DNA from: Candidatus Bathyarchaeota archaeon
GTDB taxonomy: Archaea; Thermoproteota; Bathyarchaeia; Bathyarchaeales; Bathycorpusculaceae
Length of the DNA stretch: 64,000 bases
Assembly: GCA_026014615.1 (NCBI GenBank)
Contig: JAOZHZ010000028.1
Span: 310,001-374,000, forward strand
Direction of reading: 5' to 3'
Of the stretch, positions 53,235 through 61,927 are shown one piece after another. Positions within the stretch are counted from its first letter, which is position 1. Each line of letters starts with the position of its first letter. Both the position numbers and the translations under genes were made by a program. Below the pieces are notes generated by a model. That model saw nothing but the letters and a program-made list of their open reading frames with translations, was not told where the DNA came from and did not search any database.

Positions 53235-53972
53235 TTGAAAATCATATCTGTGATGGACATCTTAAACGGCGTGGCAGTTCATGCGGTAAAAGGCAAACGC
53301 AGCGAATACCAACCCCTCAAAAGCGAGCTCTGCCGCTCCGCCGACCCCTTGGAGGTAGCTTCCGTTTTTAAAACCTGCGGCTTCACCGACTTGTACGTTG
53401 CCGATTTAGACGCCATAATGGGCAAAGGCGAAAACCTTGCGGCTGTGCAGCAGATAGCGGAGAAAACTGGGTTGGCGCTGTGGGTGGACGCGGGCGTTTC
53501 CGACGTTGACGGGGCACGGAAGCTTTTGGACTGCAAAGTTGCCAAGGTTATTGTTGGAACAGAGACCCTACAAAACCTATGTTTCATTAAAGAAGCCATA
53601 GCCAGCTTCGGAACAGGGCAAATTGTTGTGAGCCTTGACCTTAAGGCGGGACAGGTACTCTGCAGGTCTGAATCGCTGCGGTCGCTGGACGCGTTGGAGC
53701 TTGTCTGTGAACTCCAAGACGCGGGCGTTTCTGATTTGATTGTGCTGGATTTGGCAAGGGTCGGCAGCGGCTTAGGCGTCGATTTCCAGCTCCTCAAAAA
53801 CCTGCTTTCCCATTCTCGGATGCGTCTGTTGGTAGGTGGAGGTGTACGGGGAATTGCCGATTTGGAAACCCTACAAGACATGGGGGTTAATGGGATTTTG
53901 TTGGCTACCGCCCTGCACTCTAAACAGATTTCCATCACGGAACTTCGCCGTGCAGGCTTGCTTGAAGGGTAA
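53235..53972 (+). CDS. HisA-like TIM-barrel protein (COG1411), probable methanofuran-linked
   Basis: The 245-residue protein resembles HisA: SVMDILNGVAVHAVKGKR at the N-terminus with its catalytic-type Asp, DLYVADLDAI, and GGGVRGIADLETL (phosphate loop). No other his gene is near; instead it stands divergent from mfnB-mfnA. COG1411 is found mainly in methanogens and relatives, where a role in furan cofactor or pterin synthesis has been suspected. TTG start with GGAG at a good distance. Confidence 0.82.
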   Translation: MKIISVMDILNGVAVHAVKGKRSEYQPLKSELCRSADPLEVASVFKTCGFTDLYVADLDAIMGKGENLAAVQQIAEKTGLALWVDAGVSDVDGARKLLDCKVAKVIVGTETLQNLCFIKEAIASFGTGQIVVSLDLKAGQVLCRSESLRSLDALELVCELQDAGVSDLIVLDLARVGSGLGVDFQLLKNLLSHSRMRLLVGGGVRGIADLETLQDMGVNGILLATALHSKQISITELRRAGLLEG

Positions 53973-54075
53973 CCGATTTTTCTGCCCAACCTAACCACAA
54001 CTTCAGTAATCAGGTTGTAACTGACCATTTCCTACTGTAGCCGTCTTCATTTTCTTCAAGGACTCTGTGCAACGC

Positions 54076-54810
54076 TTATTTGGTGTCGGTTAGGATGCAG
54101 ATGATTCCGCCAAGCTGCAAAAGTCTTTTTCCGCTTGGTGTTTTCGCGTTTACCACTCTGGTTTTAACGCCTTTGTTTGTGGCAATCTGCATTATTCTTT
54201 GGAGTCGTCTTTTCTGGCGGCTACCTGACAGATACGTGTCCGTTAACAAAAGATACTCTGGCTTAGGTTTGCTGGGCGCCCATGAACCCAAAATGCCGTC
54301 TTCGATTTCTTCAAAGGAGTACAGGACAAGAGGCTCTTGGCTTGAGGCGTTAAGGCGTTTCTCCAGCAACTCCAACAGGTTCTCAGTTTCCTCGGTGGTG
54401 GTTTCACCAACAATCTTGCGAAACTCCGCCGTTCGAGTCAGAACCGTTACTTCATGCTTGTTTGTGGCAAGCCCCGTTATCTCGGCAAACGTAGCCTTAC
54501 CTGGACCTCCTGCAAGCCATGCGTGATGCTCCTTTATGTGCCTGAGAAAATCAGCCGCGAAGCTGGTGCGAGGCGGCGTAGCAACAATTATACTTTTTAC
54601 GCCTTCTTTCAATGCTGGTCGTAGGGCGTTTATTACGGCTTCGTGAAAGTTGTAAACGGCTTTTTGGTCGGTTCGGTTGCCGTTAACTGGCACCGTTTTT
54701 TCGGGTTTAACAACTTGGCTAAAAACCTTCCAAAGAACTGCTTGGTCCTCCTTTAACCCTACAAGAACCGCTACCGCATAACCCCGCCGATATCGCCTCG
54801 GAAAAGCCAC
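54076..54810 (-). CDS. Short Pelota/eRF1-like protein
   Basis: The 244-residue protein corresponds to the second and third domains of Pelota/eRF1: AVAVLVGLKEDQAVLWKVF, then GVKSIIVATPPRT, then YSFEEIEDGILGS and a C-terminal eRF1_3-like VNAKTPSGKRLLQLGGI. The N-terminal domain that reads codons is missing, and no GGQ is present. Candidates are a Vms1-like tRNA-releasing factor or a partner in ribosome rescue. GTG start with GAGGG; it follows an exported protein by 6 bases. Confidence 0.65.
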   Translation of the reverse strand: MAFPRRYRRGYAVAVLVGLKEDQAVLWKVFSQVVKPEKTVPVNGNRTDQKAVYNFHEAVINALRPALKEGVKSIIVATPPRTSFAADFLRHIKEHHAWLAGGPGKATFAEITGLATNKHEVTVLTRTAEFRKIVGETTTEETENLLELLEKRLNASSQEPLVLYSFEEIEDGILGSWAPSKPKPEYLLLTDTYLSGSRQKRRLQRIMQIATNKGVKTRVVNAKTPSGKRLLQLGGIICILTDTK

Positions 54811-54816
54811 TTTCCC

Positions 54817-55470
54817 TCAAGAACTCCTCTTTCGGCGCAAAACCAAAACAACTCCGATGCCGACCACGACCGCTACAGCTGCAATCGTGAGAGCATACAA
54901 GCCGACTGCCTCTAAACCGGAGATTTGGGGTTGCCACATGTTTGTCTTGTCAACAACGGTGGTTATTGCAAAGTTGTATTCAGGGTAGGTTGAGTACGCT
55001 TCCATCATCGCGCCTGTTTCCCTGTCCCAAAAGAACGTTGTTTGCGGGGTGCTCGCGGAGACTACGGTGCGTTCTGCGTTAGCGTAGGTTTTTTGTTCAA
55101 CATTGATTATGGTTATGGTGCCTACGTTTGCGTCAAAGAATACGTCGCCTTTATCCAGGTTCGCGGGGATGAAGAAGCTGTCTCCGATTTGTCCTTTCTC
55201 CAGGTTAAGCGTTAATACTTCGTGAAGGAAGGACCCGTTACTGAATTGAGTCGTAACCTCCACATCAAAAGCTGTCCCTTGGACGCCTGTGACTTCCATC
55301 CTTGCCCACTGCACATCATGATCCGCGGGAGGCGAACCCGTCGTTGTTACCTTATATTCTATCCAGTCCCCTTCTTTAACGCCAACGGATACAACGGCTG
55401 AAACAGCCCCCACAGTAACCGCTAAAACTAATGCGACAAGAAAAACCGCCAAAACAGCCTGCTTCTTCAT
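54817..55470 (-). CDS. Exported single-domain membrane-anchored protein, unknown
   Basis: The 217-residue protein has a signal peptide (to about 28). A beta-rich domain (about 32-180) begins GVKEGDWIEYKV. A C-terminal transmembrane helix (about 188-210) precedes the tail RRKRSS. The opening motif is common in archaeal lipoprotein-like exported domains of unknown function. It is co-transcribed with the Pelota-like gene. Confidence 0.7.
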   Translation of the reverse strand: MKKQAVLAVFLVALVLAVTVGAVSAVVSVGVKEGDWIEYKVTTTGSPPADHDVQWARMEVTGVQGTAFDVEVTTQFSNGSFLHEVLTLNLEKGQIGDSFFIPANLDKGDVFFDANVGTITIINVEQKTYANAERTVVSASTPQTTFFWDRETGAMMEAYSTYPEYNFAITTVVDKTNMWQPQISGLEAVGLYALTIAAVAVVVGIGVVLVLRRKRSS

Positions 55471-55652
55471 GGGTAATCATACTGTTTGTGGTGACTGTTG
55501 CCTTTAAGATTTGCTGATGACGATTAATTCAGCATTTTTTCTGCGAGCTAAGATTTTCTCGCGGGTTTGGAAAAAGTTTAAAGGCAACTTTTGTCGTGAA
55601 ATTAACTATTATATCTGGAGAGTGTTAGGGGATTCAAGCAGTTGGAGTTATT

Positions 55653-56201
55653 TTGTTATTAATCAGCATCGGAACAGTCGCAGCACCCGTGGGCGCTGTG
55701 GTAGTTATGTATTCTGACAATCTTGTTGCGCTTGTGGTTCCGCCCGAAATCACCGAAATCATAGAGGACAGCGGTGGACTCATTCCAAACAACCTTAACG
55801 GCGACGGGAACTCGACGTCTCAAGGTGAATTCATGACTCCCGTTCTGGTAAACTCGAAGTTTGATAGGGCTTCCAGAACCTTCTCCGTTACTGTAAACTT
55901 CACCAACACATTCAACCTTAACCTAACTTTGAATGAATTTGCAGCAAATGCAGAATGTGATGAACACCACTTCCGGTTAGGTTCAATAAGCCTCACTGAA
56001 CCCGTGGAGATTCTTGCGGGACAAACCACTCAGATAACCGTTTCAGGCTACTGGACGCAAGAAGCCGAACTACACTTCATAACCGAACACTTAGGTGAAA
56101 CAGCAATAAACGTTAACTTAGTGGACTTAACCATCAACCTGAACGGCATAACCGTCCAGCAGAGCGACCCCATTAACATCGGCAACGTACCGCTAATTTA
56201 A
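55653..56201 (+). CDS. Membrane-anchored beta-sandwich protein of unknown function
   Basis: The 182-residue protein has an N-terminal hydrophobic stretch running into VPPEITEII, a Gly/Asn linker, and a beta-sandwich domain of LEA/CARDB type (about 60-180). The TTG start at 55653 has GGAG 5 bases upstream; the hydrophobic stretch continues upstream in frame to a stop at 55626 without a normal start codon. It forms a pair with the next gene, 16 bases on. Confidence 0.6.
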   Translation: MLLISIGTVAAPVGAVVVMYSDNLVALVVPPEITEIIEDSGGLIPNNLNGDGNSTSQGEFMTPVLVNSKFDRASRTFSVTVNFTNTFNLNLTLNEFAANAECDEHHFRLGSISLTEPVEILAGQTTQITVSGYWTQEAELHFITEHLGETAINVNLVDLTINLNGITVQQSDPINIGNVPLI

Positions 56202-56217
56202 GTGGCTGGTCAAAGTG

Positions 56218-56766
56218 ATGGACACCAAATTTAACTGGGTCGGAGTAGCAGGCGGAGCCGCAACCTTAGCGTTAATCGTGGTTTCTTGGTTCGTTCCCTG
56301 GTGGCGCCTAACCATGGGCAGCCCCGCATTTATCGAAGCAAACTTCTCACCCGTCAACCTGAACTTCGCCTTTTTCGGAAGCGCCCTTACCATACCCCTG
56401 ATTTGGGCGATGAACATCGCTATCTTACTGTTTTTAGCGTCAGGCGGCATAATCATGCTTATTTACTCGGTTATGCCAAACAAACCCTACTCACAGCGCC
56501 TGCTCGGCTTCAGCTACAACAAGCCACTACTCGCCGTACTTTTCTTCATTTTAGAAATACTTGCGCTAGTAATCCTAGCTAATGGTGTCGTAGGCTTCAG
56601 TGTCCCTATGATGGGCTCAGTAATCGTCAGCCGTCCCCCATCCATGGCGGCTGGTGCCAACATCAGCGTAGAAGTTCTAACAGCCTTCGGTTGGCCTTTC
56701 TACTTTGCTATCGTAGTTTCTGCCATATGTATTGGTGCAAGGCTTTTCCACCGAAGAATCGCCTAA
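56218..56766 (+). CDS. Four-helix membrane protein of unknown function
   Basis: The 182-residue protein has membrane helices at about 8-27, 58-84, 97-122 and 152-174. The first outside loop holds VPWWRLTMGSP. No family is recognised. ATG 56218 is one codon after an in-frame GTG. Its neighbour upstream is on the same strand, so the two may act together at the membrane. Confidence 0.65.
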   Translation: MDTKFNWVGVAGGAATLALIVVSWFVPWWRLTMGSPAFIEANFSPVNLNFAFFGSALTIPLIWAMNIAILLFLASGGIIMLIYSVMPNKPYSQRLLGFSYNKPLLAVLFFILEILALVILANGVVGFSVPMMGSVIVSRPPSMAAGANISVEVLTAFGWPFYFAIVVSAICIGARLFHRRIA

Positions 56767-57476
56767 ACAGCCGACGCAAAATTCTCTTCTTCTTTTAGGG
56801 TTTTAATCATAACACGGGCGTTCATCAGCATCGCTGTGTCGTTATTGAAGAAAACGTATGCCTTCGGCGGGTTTGCCTGTAAAATTTTTGCTGCCACCTC
56901 CGCCAGTTCTTTGTCGGTGTAACGGTGAACATACCAACTCGTTCTGCCGTGCATCCGCATGTAAACTGTGCCGTTAACGTCAAAGACCTTGCGGGGTAAA
57001 TCAGGCGCATCAACGCTGACCCAAGTAATCCCCAAATCCTTCGCCCAGTCAAACCATTCCTGAGCAAACCATTGCTGATTTCTCACTTCAAGCGCAAACT
57101 TGGCTTGGAGATTAGATTTTCTAATGAGCTTCTCAATTAGCGGTGCAGTGTGCGGCGTGGTATTAGGCGGCAACTGGAAAAGGTAAAAATCCACATTTTC
57201 CTCCAGCGGAGCAAACAGCTGCTGGAATCTTTCCCAACGGTTTACGGCGGCTTCGTTAAACTTGTATGTGTGGGTAAACAGGCGGTTCACTTTAATTGCC
57301 CACCGCAGTTTTTTTCCTTTCTCTGCCCACTTCTCCACCGTGTTAGAGGAGGGGTAACGGTAAAAACTGGCGTTTAACTCAACCGCGTTTAAGCCCGACG
57401 ACGAAACATACCAGTCTAATCTACGGGTTTCATTCCAACTATAAGACCAACCAGATGTACCAACAAAAACATCCAT
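56763..57476 (-). CDS. DUF72 TIM-barrel protein
   Basis: The 237-residue protein begins VFVGTSGWSYSWN and has AVELNASFYRYPS, WAIKVNRLFTH and FALEVRNQQW, the standard DUF72 (YecE-like) motifs. The family has a TIM-barrel fold and no settled function; DNA-repair-linked roles have been proposed. ATG 57476 is used since homologs begin there. It overlaps the end of the converging membrane protein gene by 4 bases. Confidence 0.9.
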   Translation of the reverse strand: MDVFVGTSGWSYSWNETRRLDWYVSSSGLNAVELNASFYRYPSSNTVEKWAEKGKKLRWAIKVNRLFTHTYKFNEAAVNRWERFQQLFAPLEENVDFYLFQLPPNTTPHTAPLIEKLIRKSNLQAKFALEVRNQQWFAQEWFDWAKDLGITWVSVDAPDLPRKVFDVNGTVYMRMHGRTSWYVHRYTDKELAEVAAKILQANPPKAYVFFNNDTAMLMNARVMIKTLKEEENFASAV

Positions 57477-57677
57477 GGCAAAAAAGCTCCAGAAAACAAC
57501 CAAAATAACTAGCGCCGACAGACTAAATAAAAGTTTTAGTCCCCACCGAAGCCCTACGTTGGCAAAACAAAAAATCGAAGTCTTTTCTGGTAAGGCGGTT
57601 CTTTAGTTTAAATACTGAAGGCTTATCCTTTTGTTTGCGATATTAAGTATTAGCGCTATGCTCTTTGGGTAGACGAA

Positions 57678-58415
57678 ATGACGGTCGGTAAAGGAAAATT
57701 TGAACAGGACATAACTACGCTTGTAGCTAGGCTTTCCGTTGACATGAACGAACAAAACAGGCAGAAACTCAACAAACTAAAAAATGACCTGATAACGCTG
57801 CAGAAACAGAACGTCGTGAAAATCAACCACTCCGTTATGGAGTTGGTCTGCGCAAAATACCTCATACTCAAAGAATACAACCTAGAAGTTGAATACCCCC
57901 TTAACGAAATTTTAACCTGCGACCTCTACTCCACCAAGGGTTTCGGAAACCTAATCGTGGAGATAGAAACAGGCTACATCCCACCCGAACACGCGATGGC
58001 GCCCTTGACATACACGTTTGCGCGGTTAGCAAGCAAAATTGTGCGTTACAGTTGCTTCGCAGGCAAATTCGCCATCGGTGTGCCGCCGCATTACGTTTTG
58101 CCCCTGCCTACGGTGCTGGCTTTGCCTCCGCGAAGAAGAACCCCCAACGATGTAGAATACATCAAAAACCTCTGCGACAAATACTACCAAAAACCGCCCG
58201 TGACTGAAGAGGGCATCCGAAACGCACGCATACACGAAATCTACCTAATCGACGTGGACAGGCTTAGAGTTCAAGCCATGGACCCCGAAGCCTACATGAA
58301 ACGCGCCCTAAACAAAGGCGTAGTTTTCACGCCCACAGAAGAAGCAGTTCTTGAAGCCCGCAAAGCCCCTCGGCAAGCCCCCAAAAACGAACAACTTGAC
58401 CATTACATCGAATAA
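57678..58415 (+). CDS. Nuclease-like protein (possible PD-(D/E)xK fold)
   Basis: The 245-residue protein has a helical N-terminus (to about 50). Next comes HSVMELVCAKYLILKEY, then CDLYSTKG...LIVEIETG: an acidic E in the first helix, D, and E-x-E, which fits a PD-(D/E)xK-like nuclease core with Glu-Thr in place of the usual Lys. The C-terminus is helical and basic. The next genes are GIY-YIG and alkyltransferase-like. Fold call is inference. Confidence 0.6.
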   Translation: MTVGKGKFEQDITTLVARLSVDMNEQNRQKLNKLKNDLITLQKQNVVKINHSVMELVCAKYLILKEYNLEVEYPLNEILTCDLYSTKGFGNLIVEIETGYIPPEHAMAPLTYTFARLASKIVRYSCFAGKFAIGVPPHYVLPLPTVLALPPRRRTPNDVEYIKNLCDKYYQKPPVTEEGIRNARIHEIYLIDVDRLRVQAMDPEAYMKRALNKGVVFTPTEEAVLEARKAPRQAPKNEQLDHYIE

Positions 58416-58433
58416 CTGGAGCCCTCACAAAAT

Positions 58434-58718
58434 TTGCCCTATTACGTTTACATTTTGTTTTGTCGCGGCGGAACCTACTACACGGGGTACACAAAAAACG
58501 TTCAGGAACGCGCATTGCTACATGCTAATGGTAGAGGTGCAAGATACACCAAATCGCATCCGCCGCTGAAAGTTGCGTACGTGGAGACTTTTCCAACTCG
58601 GTCAGAAGCCATGCGGCGCGAAAGAGCAATCAAAAAGTTCAGTCATCAACAGAAAAAAGAACTCATTAACTCCCAAAAGTCCAAAGACGCCCCTGATTCG
58701 GGTAAAGGACAAATTTGA
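58434..58718 (+). CDS. GIY-YIG endonuclease-domain protein (UPF0213-like)
   Basis: The 94-residue protein has YVYILFCRGGTYYTGYTKN (the GIY...YIG-like strand pair, with a Gly-Tyr turn), then an Arg-rich helix (RSEAMRRERAIKKF). Length suits the short UPF0213 group, often involved in DNA or RNA cutting. TTG start. It lies 18 bases after the nuclease-like gene. Confidence 0.88.
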   Translation: MPYYVYILFCRGGTYYTGYTKNVQERALLHANGRGARYTKSHPPLKVAYVETFPTRSEAMRRERAIKKFSHQQKKELINSQKSKDAPDSGKGQI

Positions 58719-58756
58719 TAAGCGCAATCAAGCTTAATCTTATTGGGTGAACGGTT

Positions 58757-59224
58757 ATGGCGAAATCTAAGCCGACTTGGAGTGAAAAACTCAGAGACAG
58801 CAAAGGCTACCCAAAAGTTGAGCCCATAACGGAGAGCATGCGTAAAAGGTGGGGAACAGGCACCGTTGTTATTCCTGCCCCCATTGAAGTGGACGAATTT
58901 ATGCGGCAGGTGCCCAAAGGTAAAGTCATAACCGTTAACGACATCCGAACGGCACTTGCCAAGAAGCACGGCGCCACCATCGGCTGCCCCATGACCACAG
59001 GCATATTCAGTTGGATTGCCGCCCACGCAGCCGAAGAACAACGCCAACAAGAAGCCTCTGATATAACCCCCTACTGGCGAACCCTAAAAACAGGCGGGTT
59101 ACTCAACGACAAATATCCTGGAGGCATTGAAGCACAAAAGCAGCATCTGGAGGGCGAAGGACATGTTGTGGTTCAGAAAGGCAAAAAAATACTTTGTGTC
59201 AAACTACCAAAACGTTTTAGCTGA
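58757..59224 (+). CDS. Alkyltransferase-like (ATL/MGMT-type) DNA-binding protein
   Basis: The 155-residue protein shows the C-terminal MGMT pattern, but the active Cys box P-C-H-R reads PYWR (in TPYWRTLKTGGLL), followed by GG and a Q...LEGEGH helix as in ATL proteins. ATLs bind alkylated guanine without removing it and flag it for repair. An extra N-terminus (about 1-40) is present. ATG follows GGGTGAAC. The position behind two nuclease-like genes fits a DNA-repair role. Confidence 0.7.
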   Translation: MAKSKPTWSEKLRDSKGYPKVEPITESMRKRWGTGTVVIPAPIEVDEFMRQVPKGKVITVNDIRTALAKKHGATIGCPMTTGIFSWIAAHAAEEQRQQEASDITPYWRTLKTGGLLNDKYPGGIEAQKQHLEGEGHVVVQKGKKILCVKLPKRFS

Positions 59225-59243
59225 AATCTGACTCTGCGGTTTT

Positions 59244-60491
59244 CTAGACGAGAAACATTAGAGTAAATCCTGTGACTAACGGAATGAGCAAGTTGTCGTT
59301 TATGGGTAACGGTAAGTACTCTACCAGCATCCCCACAGCCGCGCCGACAAGGGCTATCCAAGGTGCAACAAACACTGACCCTGCGAGAAACGCGAAAAAG
59401 AAACCCGTAACAGTGCCCTGCACGGTTTTGGCATGATTAAACGGCAGCGTTCTACCTGATATTGTGCCTCCGAAGATGGATGCGGTGCTGTCGCCTAACG
59501 CAAAAATGGCTATGCCCGCGTAACTTGCGGGCGCAGGAATAAACAGCAGGGTAAGCAGGATTCCGAAAGCAAAGTAAATGGGTGCCATCGGGAATTCGCA
59601 TAGCTCCGACTGGGAGGCTGCATGGCGAGTTACGGCTGAGAAGAAAAACATGTTTTTTCCGCGTGCCCTTAAAAATTCAGAGACTGTGTACAAGGCGATA
59701 ACCGCGGCTGTGAATAACGCCACGAGCGGAACCCCAAAAAGTATGGCAAGGACAGGGATAAAAAAGCCTGACGCGTGAATGCATTCTCGAAGCAGGTCTT
59801 TTCTGGACGGCAAGCCTCTGGTTTTAACTTCTCCATGTATCACGGGCAGTATCTTGGCTAATTTGCCTGTCACCACAAAGTCAGCTTTAGTTCGCAAAAC
59901 AAAGTCAGGTTCATACCCAATTTTCAAGGCTTCCTTTAGAAAGATGCTTGCGTTATTGCGGTCGTCAGCGACGATTACACAGTCAGACGCCGATATCTTC
60001 TGGTCTTCCATGAGTTCCTTTAAAACCAGAAATTTCCCGTTTGCTTCCGTAACGTCACCCCAGACTTCTCCCGTCAAAGCTTCTTTTTCGATGCCTACTT
60101 CAACGCCGATAGCGTAGTCGGCGCCCAGCTTTGCTGCCAAGTCCTCAACCAGAAACGTTGGAAACCCGGAGCTTATCAACGCGGTTTTGCAGCCTTCCGC
60201 CTTAAGTGTCGCAAAAACGCTTGACGCGTTTGGCATTATCGGAAGCTTCTCCATCGTTTGGTAGAACTGCTCTACTTCAACGCCTTTCATGACCCCAAAA
60301 ATGTTCTGCAGTGCCTGTTTTAGAGGCATAACCCCTGTAGAATAAAGCAAACCGAAGAAAAGCGCCTTCATAAGCGGAAAAACACCTAAGCTTTTTGAGG
60401 TTTCAAAAAACAAGCGGTTTTTGGGAACCAAGACGCCTTCAACGTCAAACACTGCCAGTTTCGTTTTTCTGCCCCGGAATGCACTCAACAC
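59244..60491 (-). CDS. Fusion of ThrH/SerB-like HAD phosphatase with a polyprenol/dolichol kinase-like membrane domain
   Basis: Residues about 10-215 form a HAD phosphatase: FDVEGVLVP (nucleophile Asp; Asp+2 replaced by Glu as in ThrH), ISSGFP (motif II), and VADDRN (motif IV). Residues about 235-415 form a membrane domain with FALGDSTASIFGGTISG and FNHAKTVQGT, typical of CTP-dependent dolichol/phytol kinases. The GTG 60491 or TTG 60488 start is used. It lies 90 bases after the radical SAM/SPASM gene on the same strand and could share its transcript. Confidence 0.82.
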   Translation of the reverse strand: MLSAFRGRKTKLAVFDVEGVLVPKNRLFFETSKSLGVFPLMKALFFGLLYSTGVMPLKQALQNIFGVMKGVEVEQFYQTMEKLPIMPNASSVFATLKAEGCKTALISSGFPTFLVEDLAAKLGADYAIGVEVGIEKEALTGEVWGDVTEANGKFLVLKELMEDQKISASDCVIVADDRNNASIFLKEALKIGYEPDFVLRTKADFVVTGKLAKILPVIHGEVKTRGLPSRKDLLRECIHASGFFIPVLAILFGVPLVALFTAAVIALYTVSEFLRARGKNMFFFSAVTRHAASQSELCEFPMAPIYFAFGILLTLLFIPAPASYAGIAIFALGDSTASIFGGTISGRTLPFNHAKTVQGTVTGFFFAFLAGSVFVAPWIALVGAAVGMLVEYLPLPINDNLLIPLVTGFTLMFLV

Positions 60492-60580
60492 TCTTCACTT
60501 TAAACCTGTTAGGGATAGACTATTGCTACATATACGCAGGTAGGCTCTAAAAGGAGTTTCTCCAAAACCAGCCGAAACTG

Positions 60581-61927
60581 TTACGCTGAACCAATGCAGC
60601 GAGCCGTTTTGCTCTGGTTTTCCAGCGGGCAGCCTCCTCCACAGACCTGCAGTTGAGGGCAGTCTTTACATTTGGCTTCAGCGTATTCGCGGTTGCGGAT
60701 TTTTTTGGCGGTTGGGTGATTCCAGATTTTGCTCCAACTATCCTTGAGGATGTTTCCGAGGCTTTCAAAATAGCTCTGACAAGGGTAAACATCGCCGTTT
60801 GGTCCCACACACATGTTAATTAGTGCGGCGGTGCAGGATTTGACGCCTAACCCGTTCTGGACAGGGTCAAACTGGCAATACTGCGTCGGCGTATACCACA
60901 AAAACTTCAGACCCAACTGTTGGGCTTTGTCACGGATTTGAGGAAGCAATGCCTTCAGGTTGTCTATGGTTAAGGCGAATTCTTGGCTTACTTCGTTGGC
61001 TTTTCCTGAGTAAATGAGGCTGTTGCAGCCGAACGCGTCCACACCTAACCCCTTAAGGAAATCCATTGTATCCAAGAAGTTGGCGGCATTATGCTTGCTC
61101 AGAGTGGAGTTGGTGGTTACGTATATTTGGGAGTTAACTGCGTTTCTGATGCCTGTTACTGTTTCTTTCCAGCTTCCAGACGACGCGGTCATTTGGTCGT
61201 GGATTTCTGGCTTATGCGACTCTAAAGTGACCTGCACAAAATCCAGCCCAGCCTTCTCCAACGCATCCACATACGCTTTGTCTTTGAGGTTTCTGCCGTT
61301 GGTTATGAGCCCCGTGACCATGCCCTTAACTTCAGCGTACCGCAACAACTCCGTCAGGTCATCGCGCAAGGTGGGTTCCCCACCCGTAAAAGTTAAAATG
61401 AAGACGCCGATGTTGCTGAGACGGTCGATAGCCTCCTTCCACTGGGCTGTGGTCATTTCAGGGGTTTCGTGAGGTCCCCCCGCGTAGCAATGTACACAGT
61501 TGTTCTGACAACGAAAAGTCAACGCCATGTCCATGCGTAGAGGCGCCGAGTACGCGTAGCTGAACGGCTCTTCCTTTTCCACTTCAAGAAAACTGACAGG
61601 ACAGATTCTTTCCGTTTCCGCCAACGTACTGATAGTGTAAACAAGCTTCTCATAGTCTGCTTTGGCTTTGGCTGCGTCAACGCGAAACATGCCCCGGATT
61701 TTCTTGACTACTTCCGCTTCGGGCATGCCCTGCATGAAATAATACGCAAACGACGTAGCTGTTGGGTTAAGATGCAAAACAGTGTTTGCGTTAATTACCA
61801 TCACCCCGCGTTCACCTGGTTCGACGCGAAGTTGAAGTGCCATGCCCTTGAATTCTCCTGTCCCACGGTAAGTGTAACGCCCTGCAGGCACGGCTTTTTT
61901 GCCTAAAATCTTGTTTTTCAAACTCAT
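60581..61927 (-). CDS. Radical SAM/SPASM peptide-modifying enzyme with PqqD-like N-terminal domain
   Basis: The 448-residue enzyme has an N-terminal PqqD/RRE-like domain (about 40-105, VLHLNPTATSFAYYF), which in RiPP systems binds the precursor. The radical SAM motif C-Q-N-N-C-V-H-C follows (Cys 140, 144, 147), then TFTGGEP. The SPASM region with auxiliary-cluster cysteines is C-x(9-15)-C and C-x-x-C-x(5)-C-x(3)-C near the end (CPQLQVCGGGC). Its start lies directly against the stop of the Cys-tailed membrane protein upstream, so it almost surely acts on that protein's tail. Confidence 0.9.
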   Translation of the reverse strand: MSLKNKILGKKAVPAGRYTYRGTGEFKGMALQLRVEPGERGVMVINANTVLHLNPTATSFAYYFMQGMPEAEVVKKIRGMFRVDAAKAKADYEKLVYTISTLAETERICPVSFLEVEKEEPFSYAYSAPLRMDMALTFRCQNNCVHCYAGGPHETPEMTTAQWKEAIDRLSNIGVFILTFTGGEPTLRDDLTELLRYAEVKGMVTGLITNGRNLKDKAYVDALEKAGLDFVQVTLESHKPEIHDQMTASSGSWKETVTGIRNAVNSQIYVTTNSTLSKHNAANFLDTMDFLKGLGVDAFGCNSLIYSGKANEVSQEFALTIDNLKALLPQIRDKAQQLGLKFLWYTPTQYCQFDPVQNGLGVKSCTAALINMCVGPNGDVYPCQSYFESLGNILKDSWSKIWNHPTAKKIRNREYAEAKCKDCPQLQVCGGGCPLENQSKTARCIGSA

